Positions 1 through 7,360 of a DNA stretch of 24,878 bases are shown here, piece by piece; position 1 is the first letter of the stretch; the number at the start of each line of letters is the position of its first letter. This DNA is from DAOTYX01 sp034434635 (GTDB lineage: Bacteria > Chloroflexota > Anaerolineae > B4-G1 > DUEL01). The notes under the pieces are model-generated. The model made no database searches. It saw only the letters and a program-made list of their open reading frames with translations, and was not told where the DNA came from. The DNA is taken from NCBI GenBank assembly GCA_034434635.1, contig DAOTYX010000116.1:1-24878 (forward strand), given 5' to 3'. Made by a program: the position numbers and the translations under genes.

Positions 1-117
1 CAGGCCATCCGCAACCGTGCCCTGGTGGACTGGGGCACCGATCAAACCGCTGACATTCACGAAGTCACCCTCTTCGGCAGGTCGGTCTACCTGCCACTGG
101 TGATGCGCGCTCGCTAG
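1..117 (+). CDS. C-terminal end of a probable secreted protein (partial)
   Basis: Only the last 38 codons are present, reading in frame 1 to a TAG at 115-117. The tail ends in VYLPLVMRAR. Short hydrophobic tails of the YLPLV type recur, as far as I recall, at the C-termini of secreted Chloroflexota proteins, so an exported protein is likely. The preceding residues (DWGTDQTADIHEVTLFG) do not identify a family. The gene converges on the bactofilin gene. Function unknown; the rest lies outside the window. Confidence 0.5.
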   Translation, partial: QAIRNRALVDWGTDQTADIHEVTLFGRSVYLPLVMRAR

Positions 118-124
118 TAGAAGT

Positions 125-157
125 AGGTGGCTGGCATCCCAAAGGTGCCAGCCACCT
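125..157. repeat. Inverted repeat between convergent genes
   Basis: A perfect 12-bp inverted repeat (AGGTGGCTGGCA / TGCCAGCCACCT) with a 9-nt loop at 137-145 sits 8 bp after the stop of the partial plus-strand gene and before the end of the convergent bactofilin gene. It could stop transcription from either side, but neither side has a T-run, so a canonical intrinsic terminator is not shown. Confidence 0.6.
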
Positions 158-183
158 GTCGTGCGCCTGCCCCTTGTCGAAGA

Positions 184-198
184 AGGTGCCAGGCACCT
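184..198. repeat. GGTGCC-A-GGCACC palindrome
   Basis: A 15-bp palindrome, AGGTGCC A GGCACCT, lies 26 bp from the larger inverted repeat at 125-157 and shares the GGTGCC/GGCACC-like core with it. Such cores are common in dispersed REP-like intergenic palindromes. The central base leaves no real hairpin loop, so it is more likely a repeat or binding site than a terminator. Confidence 0.4.
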
Positions 199-208
199 CT
201 CCCTATAT

Positions 209-700
209 TCAATCGGCGTCGTATGGGCGGGCCGGCTCTACGTCCACGATGGTGGGCGGTTGGGCGGGCTCCGCCGGACGTGGCTTGGGCGGCTCGATCA
301 ACGGCGGTTCGATGTCGGCGTGCATCATGGTCTGGCCGCGCAGGTAGGCGCCCTCGTTGAGCAGCAGCGAGTTGACCGTCAGGTCGCCCCACACACGGCC
401 AGTCTCCAGGATCTCCACCCGGTTGCCGGTGATGTTTCCTTTGATCGCCCCGGAGATGGAGATGTTGTTCGCCTTGATGTCGGCGATGATCTTGGCCGAT
501 TCACCGATCACCAGATTGCCGGTGGTCTCGATATTTCCTTCGAAGATGCCGTCAATACGCACCCCACCTTCAGAGACGATGTCGCCACGGAAGTGGGCAT
601 TGGGGCCGATGACCGTCTCGATGCGGCTGGAGGGCGCGGGGGTCGGCGCGACAGGGGCAGCGGCAACAGGGGTTTGAGGTTTCTTCTCTCTGGCAAACAC
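209..700 (-). CDS. Bactofilin (polymer-forming cytoskeletal protein, DUF583)
   Basis: This 163-residue protein has the bactofilin layout: a Pro/Ala-rich N-terminal tail (about 1-25), a central right-handed beta-helix core (about 26-125) with repeated short strands such as RIDGIFEGNI, GNLVIGESA and ISGAIKGNI, and a Pro-rich C-terminal tail. Bactofilins polymerise without nucleotide into filaments, often at the membrane, that organise cell shape or cell-wall enzymes. The start is GTG at 698-700, supported by an AAGGAGG Shine-Dalgarno 6 nt upstream. A strong sigma70-type promoter lies just upstream at 734-762, inside the end of the neighbouring DUF4446 gene, so it can be transcribed separately. 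No peptidase or cell-wall hydrolase partner is next to it. Family call is firm; cellular role is inference. Confidence 0.93.
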   Translation of the reverse strand: MFAREKKPQTPVAAAPVAPTPAPSSRIETVIGPNAHFRGDIVSEGGVRIDGIFEGNIETTGNLVIGESAKIIADIKANNISISGAIKGNITGNRVEILETGRVWGDLTVNSLLLNEGAYLRGQTMMHADIEPPLIEPPKPRPAEPAQPPTIVDVEPARPYDAD

Positions 701-733
701 GGTGTTCCTCCTTGTATCCTATGGGCTGGAAGA

Positions 734-762
734 ATCATAACCTGTCGGGCGAGGTTTGTCAA
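734..762 (-). promoter_or_regulatory. Sigma70-type promoter for the bactofilin gene
   Basis: On the minus strand a TTGACA -35 box (757-762) is followed after exactly 17 bp by a TATGAT -10 box (734-739). Expected transcription start is near 727, giving a leader of about 26 nt with a strong ribosome binding site. The -35 box overlaps the stop codon of the DUF4446 gene (759-761). Confidence 0.75.
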
Positions 763-1247
763 CCGATCTTCACCATCTTGCGGGCCTGTTCCAAAGCCTG
801 CTTCTCCTCATCGGTGAGGGTGTAGGTGGAGTTCCACGCCGCCAGCGGCTTGCCGTAGACGCGCGTGCCCTCGCGGGAGTAGAGGGCGGAGATGACCACG
901 CCGTTGCCCGCGCCGTCGGTCAGCGCCATGGAGAAACTCTGATCCCCGCCGGTGTCCTGGAAGGCCTGAAAACGCACGATGCCGAAACCCTGGATGGAGT
1001 GACCCAGGACGGTCTGAATCTGATTGGCCCGGCCTTCCAGTTGACCCACGCGGCCCTGTATCTGGTCCAACCGCTCGATCAGCGTCTCCAGGCCGGCGCG
1101 CAGGTCGGCCCCGCCCGCGCCGCTGAACAGCCGCCCATACCGGTCCTGCAGTCGCCGCTGACGGGTCTGCAGGTCGAACTGCCAGACGATGTTCAGCAGC
1201 GTCAGGAGCGTCACGGCGATGATCCAGATCAGTTGTCCGATGTCCAT
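759..1247 (-). CDS. DUF4446 family membrane-anchored protein
   Basis: A 162-residue protein with one N-terminal membrane segment (about residues 4-22, IWIIAVTLLTLLNIVW), a charged, probably coiled-coil stretch (about 25-85, rich in Q, R, E and L), and a compact C-terminal domain containing GFGIVRFQAFQDTGGDQSFSMAL. This matches DUF4446, a family of unknown function found in Gram-positive bacteria and Chloroflexota. The ATG at 1245-1247 is preceded by AAGGAGGT, which overlaps the stop codon of the upstream DUF2723 gene (1260-1262), so the two are probably coupled. No catalytic motif is visible. A structural role at the membrane with the bactofilin is possible but only inference from position. 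Confidence 0.85.
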   Translation of the reverse strand: MDIGQLIWIIAVTLLTLLNIVWQFDLQTRQRRLQDRYGRLFSGAGGADLRAGLETLIERLDQIQGRVGQLEGRANQIQTVLGHSIQGFGIVRFQAFQDTGGDQSFSMALTDGAGNGVVISALYSREGTRVYGKPLAAWNSTYTLTDEEKQALEQARKMVKIG

Positions 1248-1259
1248 CTTCGACCTCCT

Positions 1260-3683
1260 TCAGGGACCCTCAACCCGCACCGGCCCCAGGATGACGCGGT
1301 CCCCAGCCAGATTACCCGCTAAGTCTACCACAGGAAGGCGGCGAAGGGAAGTCATCCCGTACATCCCCACCTCAAGCCAATAGTCGCCCGGCGGCAAGCC
1401 TTCCGGCACGACCAGCCGATAAGGGTCGGTCAGCGTTTGCCCCGGCAGCCACTTGGGGAACCACAGATAGGACGGACAGGCGCCCCCCAGTGGGGTGTAG
1501 TCGTGGCCGGTGACGTACTGGCCTCCGCTGTCGAGCAGGTGGATGAAGACGGTGAAACTGTCGCGCGGAGAGGTCAGCGCACGCCAGGTGAGGGTGAGAT
1601 GTAGCGCGCGGCCAGCGCGCACGACCAGCGGCTCGCTCCACGGGCCATCGCGCCGCTGCATGCCGGCCCGCGCCCGCGCTCCCAGGAGCGCCACCTGGTT
1701 GTCCAGGTTCGCCACTGCCCGTTCCAGCGTTTGTGTGGGGGGCGCGGCGGGGTTGGCCAGCACCGTGACCCTCGTCAGTTCCACCTCCGTCCCGCCGCTG
1801 GAGAAGAGGAGTTCCGCCCGGCCGCCGCTCAGATCGGCGTACCCCAGGCGGAGGGGGTACTCTCCCGGCGGCAGCGTGAAGGGAACGGCGACCTCATACC
1901 GCTCGACGACCACCTCGCCCGGCAGCCACTCCGTCGTCAGCAGGCGGCTGTCGGTGGTCCAGCGCGCCTCCACCGGCCCCAACCGGGCGTAGGGCATCCA
2001 GATGCCATCCAGCGGCTCCGGCGCGCTCTGATACAGCACCAGGGTCAGCGGTTCCCCGGCGCGCACGGTGGTCGTAGGCAAATCATAGCCCACGATGTGG
2101 ACCCGTCCATCTGCCCACAGGTCGAGCGCATGGCTGGGACGTGCGTCGGTCACAGGCGGGGCCTGGACGCGATAGAAGGCTCCCTCCGGCACCAGGCGGA
2201 AGCCTGCGTCGCGCACCGCCGGCCGGTAATCCGGCAGGTAGACCGGGCCGGCGCCGATGTTGGTCCACACCGACTCGGCCCACGGGCTGGAAGCGGTGAC
2301 GTAGACCAGGCGCAGGTCCCGCTCCTGGAACGGCTGGCCCTGGGTGAAGGCGTAGACCCACAGCGGCGTCAGGTGCTCCCAGTCGGAGACCAGCGCTGCC
2401 CCTTCGCCGCGGCCGGCGAAGCGGGCCTGCACGGCGGCGACCCACTCCTCGGCGGCAGTGAAGTCGCGCAGGGAGATGCCGCGCTGCAGGTTCAGGGTTG
2501 CCTGGTAGACGGGAAAAAGCAGCAGGAGAATGAATAGCGACCAACGAACAGCGGGGGAACGGGGAATGATGGAAAACGGGCGGCGGCTCGCTGGCCAGCG
2601 TTCCAGCCAGTCCTGCAACGCCAACGCTCCCGCGCCCAACGTGACGCTCAGCGCCACGAACGGAAGCAACAGGTAGGCCATCACGTCCTGGACGGTGTTA
2701 AGGGTGAAGAGGAGGTGGACGAGCAGGAAGAGGGCGAGCAGCAGGGCGACGCGCGACGCACGCCGTGCCAGGTGGAACAGGCCCAGCGGGATGAGAAGAA
2801 TCAGCAGCAGCGGGAACTGTAGCCGCAAGAGTGACCAGAAGACCAGCCCCCGATCGGGCTGGTCGGCCAGGCCGAAATGGAACAGGTTGACCCGCAAGCC
2901 CTGCGCGGTGAAGTGGCGCACGAAGCCGGCCCACGTGGCCATGTCGGTGGGACCGAAGGGGGCAGTGGGGCTGCGCAGGGGGAAGTAGAGCAGCGGCGTC
3001 AGCCCCAGCAGCAGCGCTCCGGCCAACACCGACAGCGTGCGCCAGTGCCGCCAGATGCGTGGCCGCGTGACGAGGATGAAGGCGAGGTAGGCCGGCAGGC
3101 CCATCATCGTGATGGGATGGTGAGCCGCGGCCCAGCCCAGCGTGACGGCGAAGAGGAACAGCCAGCGATCCCGTCCGGTGCGCCCCCAGCGTGACAGCAG
3201 CCAGAGGTGCGTGGCCGCCAGCGCCGCGCTCACGATGTGAGCGTTGGCGTGGATCGCGTGCTGCCACAGGTCGGGCGCGGCAGCGAGGGAGAGAGCGCCG
3301 ATGAAAGGAGCGCGCCACGAGCGGCCCGCGGCAACCTCGGCCACCGTCAGGTAGACCGCCGTCACCGTCCATGCCCCCACCGCGGCGGCCAGCAGATTGG
3401 TGCGAAAAGCGATCGTGCCCAGCGGCACCACGGTCTGCCACAGCCGCGCCAGTAGCGTGTAGAAGGCGTACCCTGGCGGGTGGGCGATGCCGGCGATGGC
3501 GGGGATGAACTGGTACTCAGAGGGGTCGCCGAAGAGGGTGCCCGGCGCAGCGGTGGCCGCGTAGAGGGCGAAGATGGCCGTGAAGAGCAGCGCGGGCGGG
3601 AGGACGGCGCGCAGGGCGGCTCCCCTGGCTCGTGGGGTGGGGCGGGCGATCCGCGGCGGTGGGGAAGGAGAAGGGCGGTCTAT
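1260..3683 (-). CDS. DUF2723 / GT39-like multi-pass membrane protein; non-canonical start
   Basis: The N-terminal half has the DUF2723 pattern (GDPSEYQF, then IAHPPGYAFYTLL, then PLGTIAFRTNLLAA) and about nine hydrophobic segments. Such proteins resemble the GT-C membrane glycosyltransferases that use lipid-linked sugars. The C-terminal half (about the last 400 residues) looks soluble and beta-rich, probably outside the membrane. The first canonical start is GTG at 3429-3431, but the conserved DUF2723 residues lie upstream of it in the same open frame. That frame has no ATG, GTG or TTG before an in-frame stop at 3747-3749. The end coordinate used here assumes an ATA start at 3681-3683, which overlaps the protease stop TAG and has GGAG 8 nt upstream; this gives 807 residues. 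A sequence error or a start at 3431 are the alternatives. The family is well supported, the start is not. Confidence 0.8.
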   Translation of the reverse strand: MDRPSPSPPPRIARPTPRARGAALRAVLPPALLFTAIFALYAATAAPGTLFGDPSEYQFIPAIAGIAHPPGYAFYTLLARLWQTVVPLGTIAFRTNLLAAAVGAWTVTAVYLTVAEVAAGRSWRAPFIGALSLAAAPDLWQHAIHANAHIVSAALAATHLWLLSRWGRTGRDRWLFLFAVTLGWAAAHHPITMMGLPAYLAFILVTRPRIWRHWRTLSVLAGALLLGLTPLLYFPLRSPTAPFGPTDMATWAGFVRHFTAQGLRVNLFHFGLADQPDRGLVFWSLLRLQFPLLLILLIPLGLFHLARRASRVALLLALFLLVHLLFTLNTVQDVMAYLLLPFVALSVTLGAGALALQDWLERWPASRRPFSIIPRSPAVRWSLFILLLLFPVYQATLNLQRGISLRDFTAAEEWVAAVQARFAGRGEGAALVSDWEHLTPLWVYAFTQGQPFQERDLRLVYVTASSPWAESVWTNIGAGPVYLPDYRPAVRDAGFRLVPEGAFYRVQAPPVTDARPSHALDLWADGRVHIVGYDLPTTTVRAGEPLTLVLYQSAPEPLDGIWMPYARLGPVEARWTTDSRLLTTEWLPGEVVVERYEVAVPFTLPPGEYPLRLGYADLSGGRAELLFSSGGTEVELTRVTVLANPAAPPTQTLERAVANLDNQVALLGARARAGMQRRDGPWSEPLVVRAGRALHLTLTWRALTSPRDSFTVFIHLLDSGGQYVTGHDYTPLGGACPSYLWFPKWLPGQTLTDPYRLVVPEGLPPGDYWLEVGMYGMTSLRRLPVVDLAGNLAGDRVILGPVRVEGP

Positions 3684-4684
3684 GTCACGATCTCCACGTT
3701 CAGCGCCGCCAGCACCTCGGCGATGGGGGTGATGATGGTGGACTGGTCAGAGCCGGCGAAGAGCAATCCGACCACCCGCTCGTCATTGTCGAGGACGGCG
3801 GAGCCGGAGTCTCCCGGCTGGCTCATCGGCGAGGCGATCCACTGTCCCTCGAAGAGGGCGCTGGGGCCGTAGTAGTCAATGCGCACGGTGGCGTCAATCT
3901 GGGTGATCGTGCCGGTGGTGAAGCCGGTCGTGCGCCCGGTCTTCTTCACCCGGGTGCCCAGGGTGGCGTCGGCGGTGCCGCGGGGCGTGCCGATGTAGAG
4001 GATCTCCGCGCTCACCTGCTCCGGCCGCAGCGGACGGGCCAGGGCAGCATCCACCCGATTAACGCCGGGGGTCTGGCGTACCGGCTGCAGGCGGTGAGTG
4101 GAGCCGGTCAGGCGGGCCAGGCCGTTGAGCAGGTCGGCCAGCCAGCCGACCAGGCGGCACTCCGGCTCGGTCGTGCCGAAGTCCAGGGGGACGAACTCCG
4201 CCAGCGTGGCGATGCCGTCCTCCGCCGTGCCGCCGTCCGCCGGGCCGGGCTGGAGGATGAGGTCGCCGGGCCGCCCCCGGTTGATGTCCGCCAGGACGTG
4301 GTTGTTGGACAGGATGAACCGTTCGCCGTTACGCTGCACCAGGCAGCCGAAGGTGCCGGCGGTGACGCGCTGATGGCCCAGCGAGACCCCCGGCGGGACG
4401 ACCGGTCGCCAGCGGGAAGTGGGGGACTGTTGGGCGCGCAGCATGCCCACCTCCACGACATCGGTGCGCACCCCGTCCACCTCCCGCGGCACCAGGTCAG
4501 CAGCGGAGAGGGCCGAGGCGGGCATCTTCCGCGTGACGGAAACGACCAGGCTCAACTCGTCCGTCTGCACTCCTTCGCTGACCTTGTAGCCGATGCCGCA
4601 GCCGACGACGTTGCGGCGGAAGAGCAGCCTCTCGACATGCCGTTGCTTGATGTCGCCGATCTGGGCGACAGCCGTTTCATCCAT
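3680..4684 (-). CDS. Trypsin-like serine protease with N-terminal accessory domain
   Basis: The 334-residue protein has a chymotrypsin-fold protease domain with a visible triad: His129 in SNNHVLAD, Asp212 in VDAALA and Ser293 in QPGDSGS. A preceding domain (about 1-80, core NVVGCGIGYK and ELSLVVSVTRKMP) is shared with the small protein encoded just upstream. No signal peptide or membrane segment is visible, so it may act in the cytoplasm. The start is ATG at 4682-4684, because AAGGAG lies 8 nt before it; a GTG at 4691-4693 is in frame but abuts the Shine-Dalgarno. The stop TAG overlaps the putative ATA start of the DUF2723 gene. Substrate unknown. It resembles intracellular trypsin-like peptidases in which the N-terminal domain may regulate the protease; that role is inference. 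Confidence 0.85.
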   Translation of the reverse strand: MDETAVAQIGDIKQRHVERLLFRRNVVGCGIGYKVSEGVQTDELSLVVSVTRKMPASALSAADLVPREVDGVRTDVVEVGMLRAQQSPTSRWRPVVPPGVSLGHQRVTAGTFGCLVQRNGERFILSNNHVLADINRGRPGDLILQPGPADGGTAEDGIATLAEFVPLDFGTTEPECRLVGWLADLLNGLARLTGSTHRLQPVRQTPGVNRVDAALARPLRPEQVSAEILYIGTPRGTADATLGTRVKKTGRTTGFTTGTITQIDATVRIDYYGPSALFEGQWIASPMSQPGDSGSAVLDNDERVVGLLFAGSDQSTIITPIAEVLAALNVEIVT

Positions 4685-4721
4685 GACGGTCACTCCTTAC
4701 CCCAGCATGGCTTCTTTCGCC

Positions 4722-4943
4722 ACGAATTGGTAACTGCTCAGGCTGGCAGTTGAAACCGCGCCGCTCTCTGCCTCCGAGCGCCTGTAGGACGGCATTCCTA
4801 TGCCGCCCCGCCAGCGCATAGGGATGCGCCAGCGCATAGGGATGCGCCAGCGCATAGGGATGCGCCAGCGCATAGGGATGCGCTGGCTACGGAATAAAAC
4901 TTCAGTCGCCAGACGGTGGGTGGCTGAGCAGTTACACGAATTG
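4722..4943. mobile_element. MITE-like element with IS66-type ends and 8-bp target duplication
   Basis: A 206-bp element (4730-4935) is bounded by a perfect 12-bp terminal inverted repeat, GTAACTGCTCAG at 4730-4741 and its complement at 4924-4935. It is flanked by an exact 8-bp direct repeat, ACGAATTG, at 4722-4729 and 4936-4943. Ends starting GTAA and 8-bp duplications are characteristic of the IS66 family. It holds no transposase, so it would have to be moved in trans. Inside is an 18-bp tandem repeat. It lies in the gap between two minus-strand genes and disrupts neither. Confidence 0.8.
4810..4881. repeat. Four tandem 18-bp repeats inside the MITE-like element
   Basis: The unit GCCAGCGCATAGGGATGC is present four times head to tail without change. 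The unit contains GCAT-AGGG-ATGC, and the last copy plus the next six bases make a 10-bp inverted repeat (GCCAGCGCAT at 4864-4873, ATGCGCTGGC at 4878-4887). Perfect identity between copies points to recent expansion. Confidence 0.9.
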
Positions 4944-4984
4944 AACGTCGTTCGAGGGAGAATGACTTGAGCAGCCAGGGAGCC

Positions 4985-5248
4985 TCACTCACCCAGCGCG
5001 ATCGGGAAGCCGATGGCCTGCACATCTACCGGCACCCCTTCCAGTTCATGGGGAATCAGATCCTGACTGTCCAACGCCTCAGCGGGCACCTTGTTCGTCA
5101 CGGAAACGACGATGGCCAGTTCGTTGGTGGGTTGGGCGTTGCGGGTACGCAGGCCAATGCCCACGCCCACGACATTGCGCTTCTGCAGCAATTCATGCTC
5201 ATAGGCGGATTTCACCGCCCTCACCCGGGCTAACATCTCCTCGTCCAT
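4985..5248 (-). CDS. Small stand-alone copy of the protease accessory domain
   Basis: This 87-residue protein aligns without gaps over 80 residues to the N-terminus of the serine protease encoded next downstream. By hand I count about 37 identities, including the shared KRNVVG/RRNVVG, GIG, VVSVT and the spaced D-L-x-P-x-E. It ends where the protease domain would begin, so it is the accessory domain alone. The start is ATG at 5246-5248, which aligns with the protease start (both begin MDE) and has GGAGAG 8 nt upstream; in-frame upstream ATGs lack that support. It starts 31 bp after the metallo-beta-lactamase-fold gene. It may be a remnant of a duplicated protease or a trans-acting regulator of it. 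Biochemical role unknown. Confidence 0.75.
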   Translation of the reverse strand: MDEEMLARVRAVKSAYEHELLQKRNVVGVGIGLRTRNAQPTNELAIVVSVTNKVPAEALDSQDLIPHELEGVPVDVQAIGFPIALGE

Positions 5249-5279
5249 TTTTGCGTCTCTCCACCATCGCATCCCCGCG

Positions 5280-6110
5280 TTATCCCATCTCCTCATACAC
5301 CCGCTCCAACCCGGAGCGGATGCGCCGGAGGATCACCTCCTGTTGCGCTGGCTCGAAGGGGAACAGCGGCAGGAACTCCTGCGCCAGGCCGGCCAGGTCG
5401 GCGGGGCTGTGGCCGCTGGCGCGGAAGGCGCGCACCCGACGCCGCACCTTCTGGATGTACTCGCTCAGGGGAAGGGTGTCTTCTTTGCTGGCGACTGGCC
5501 CCCGGCCAGGGATGATGGTCTGGGCGGGAAAGTAGGACCGGCGCACCCGCACCAGCGTCTCCAACCACCCCTTCGTGTCTGGCGCGCTGCCGAGAAGCGG
5601 ATGGCAGCCCACAACGACAGAGTCCCCGGCGAAGAGCACCTTCTCTTCCGGGAGGAGCACCCACAGGCTGTCGGGCCTGGCGCCGGTCACTGCCTCGACG
5701 ATCAGAGTGGGGCGGTCGTGAAGGGTCAGGCGTTCGGTGAGGAAGAGCGCGGGCGAGGGGGGCACTGGCTCCGGCGGTGCCATCTCCTCCGGGGGCAGGG
5801 TTTCCTCGTCAGACTCCACCCAGGCGGTCTCCCCGCCAGCCTGTGGTGGGGTCCCTGGCGTGCTGCGGAGCGCGATCACCGGCGCGCCCAACAGCCTGGC
5901 GCTGTAGGCCCGCTCTGGGCGATGGCTGGTCAGGATGGTGAAGCGGATGGGACTGTCGGTCACCTGGCGGATCTGCTCCTGCCAGGCCCGCGCCTCCGCC
6001 GGTGCGGGCGGCACGTCCACGACCACTACTCCCCGGCCCGTGAGGACGAAACCGACGTTGATGCCGGGAGGGCAGGTCGAAATATACACGTTGGGCGAGA
6101 TTTGTTCCAT
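5280..6110 (-). CDS. Metallo-beta-lactamase-fold protein with degenerate metal site
   Basis: The 276-residue protein has the metallo-beta-lactamase order of elements: an opening beta-sheet (NVYISTCPPGINVGFVLTGR, then VVVVDVP), the loop that normally carries HxHxDH, a conserved LFAGDSVV and a late PGxG loop. The usual HxHxDH is here HRPERA (residues 63-68), keeping only the first His, and the usual PGHG is PGRG, so most metal ligands are missing. It may have lost hydrolase activity or bind differently. The ATG at 6108-6110 has GGAG 5 nt upstream; an in-frame GTG at 6114-6116 overlaps that site and is less likely. It lies 35 bp after the AlaX-type gene, in the same run of genes. Fold is well supported; function unknown. 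Confidence 0.8.
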   Translation of the reverse strand: MEQISPNVYISTCPPGINVGFVLTGRGVVVVDVPPAPAEARAWQEQIRQVTDSPIRFTILTSHRPERAYSARLLGAPVIALRSTPGTPPQAGGETAWVESDEETLPPEEMAPPEPVPPSPALFLTERLTLHDRPTLIVEAVTGARPDSLWVLLPEEKVLFAGDSVVVGCHPLLGSAPDTKGWLETLVRVRRSYFPAQTIIPGRGPVASKEDTLPLSEYIQKVRRRVRAFRASGHSPADLAGLAQEFLPLFPFEPAQQEVILRRIRSGLERVYEEMG

Positions 6111-6145
6111 GGACACTCCAGAACAGCGAGAGTCGGCTCGGCGAT

Positions 6146-7360
6146 TCAGGGGGACAGGCTGGAGAGGGCGGAACGCAGGGCCTCTTCTACCCGTTGGCGC
6201 GGGGTTGGCGGGGCGCTCCCCTGGGCCAGCGGGGGCTGTCCGCCCCCTTTCCCGTCCAGCGCGGCGCAGACAACGCGCAGCAGCGCCGCCGCGTCCACCG
6301 TCAACCCCTCGGCGCGGGCGGCGCAGAGGTGCACGCGCTCGTTCCCCACTGAGGCCAGCAGGGCCACCGTGTCGGGGTGGACGACAACCTTCTGCGCCAG
6401 GGCGCGCAACTCAGCGGAGGCACGCCCGTCGAAGACCGCCCATACCAGGCGCAGCGGGCCCGCGGGGGTCGCTGTTTCCAGGAGACGGGTAGCCGTCTCC
6501 TGAAGCGCCTGTTCCTGGGCCAGTCGCAGTTCGTGTCGCGTCTCTTTCAACTCCTCTTGCAGCCGCATCAGTGCGTCGGGCAGGTCCCAGTAGCCCACCG
6601 TCAGCGTGGCGGCGGCGCTCAGCAACACCTGCTGCTTGCGCCGATAGTCCCGCAGCGCCCGCCCGCCGCAGACGAACTCCACCCGGGTTTCCTGCCCGCG
6701 GTACTCCAGTCGCAACACCTTCAGCAGGCCGATCTCACCGCTGCGGGTGACGTGGGTGCCGCCACAGGGGCTACACTCGAAGTCGGCCACCTCCACCACG
6801 CGCACCGGGCCACTCACCTGTGGAGGACGACGCAACGGCAGGCGGGCCAGTTCTTCCGGAGAGACGAAGCGGGCCGTCACCGGACGGTTCTCCCAGATGA
6901 TTCGGTTCACTTCCTCCTCCACCGGCTCCAACGCTGTGGGGTCCAGGCGCGGGACCGCCAGGTCAATCGTGCTGGATTCGGCTCCCAGGTGGAAGGAGAT
7001 GGTGGCGGCGTCGAGCAGCCGCTCGCAGGCGGCGGAAAGGAGATGTTGTCCGGTGTGTTGCTGCATGTGATCGAACCGTCGCGCCCAGTCCACCTGCCCC
7101 ACCACGCGGCCCGTCGGTGGCTCCCCTGCCAGCAGGTGCAGGATCGCCCCGTCCGACTCCCGCACCTCCACGCCGACCACCGCCACGGCGTCGAGGGCGC
7201 CGCGGTCGGACGGCTGGCCGCCGCCGGTGGGGTAGAAGGCCGTGCGGTCCAACACCACGGCTGGATGTCCCTCCCAGGTCAGGCTCTCCACCACGTGGGC
7301 CTCGAACCGGGTGAGGTAAGGGTCGGCGTAGTAGAGCCGTTCCGGGTAGGGGCTGTTCAT
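6146..7360 (-). CDS. AlaX-type alanyl-tRNA editing protein (trans-editing)
   Basis: The 404-residue protein matches the stand-alone editing module of alanyl-tRNA synthetase. It has an N-terminal beta-barrel (about 1-90, with FYPTGGGQPSDRG), the editing domain with zinc ligands His102 and His106 (HTGQH) and Cys199 and His203 (CGGTH), a helical linker (about 255-290), and a DHHA1 domain ending in the glycine-rich GKGGGQPPLAQG. Such proteins deacylate Ser-tRNA(Ala) or Gly-tRNA(Ala). The presence of DHHA1 makes this the long AlaX form. All four zinc ligands are present, so it should be active. Its ATG overlaps the histidine kinase stop as ATGA (7357-7360). Some databases label this family 'DHHA1 domain protein'. 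Confident in family; the preferred mischarged tRNA is not shown by sequence. Confidence 0.92.
   Translation of the reverse strand: MNSPYPERLYYADPYLTRFEAHVVESLTWEGHPAVVLDRTAFYPTGGGQPSDRGALDAVAVVGVEVRESDGAILHLLAGEPPTGRVVGQVDWARRFDHMQQHTGQHLLSAACERLLDAATISFHLGAESSTIDLAVPRLDPTALEPVEEEVNRIIWENRPVTARFVSPEELARLPLRRPPQVSGPVRVVEVADFECSPCGGTHVTRSGEIGLLKVLRLEYRGQETRVEFVCGGRALRDYRRKQQVLLSAAATLTVGYWDLPDALMRLQEELKETRHELRLAQEQALQETATRLLETATPAGPLRLVWAVFDGRASAELRALAQKVVVHPDTVALLASVGNERVHLCAARAEGLTVDAAALLRVVCAALDGKGGGQPPLAQGSAPPTPRQRVEEALRSALSSLSP

Noticed and set aside
184..198. Intrinsic terminator
   Set aside because: Central spacer of one base cannot form a loop and there is no T-run.
4798..5025. 75-codon minus-strand frame with repeated CAGASL units
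   Set aside because: It is a translation of the 18-bp tandem repeat inside the MITE and overlaps the start of the small domain gene's 3' end.
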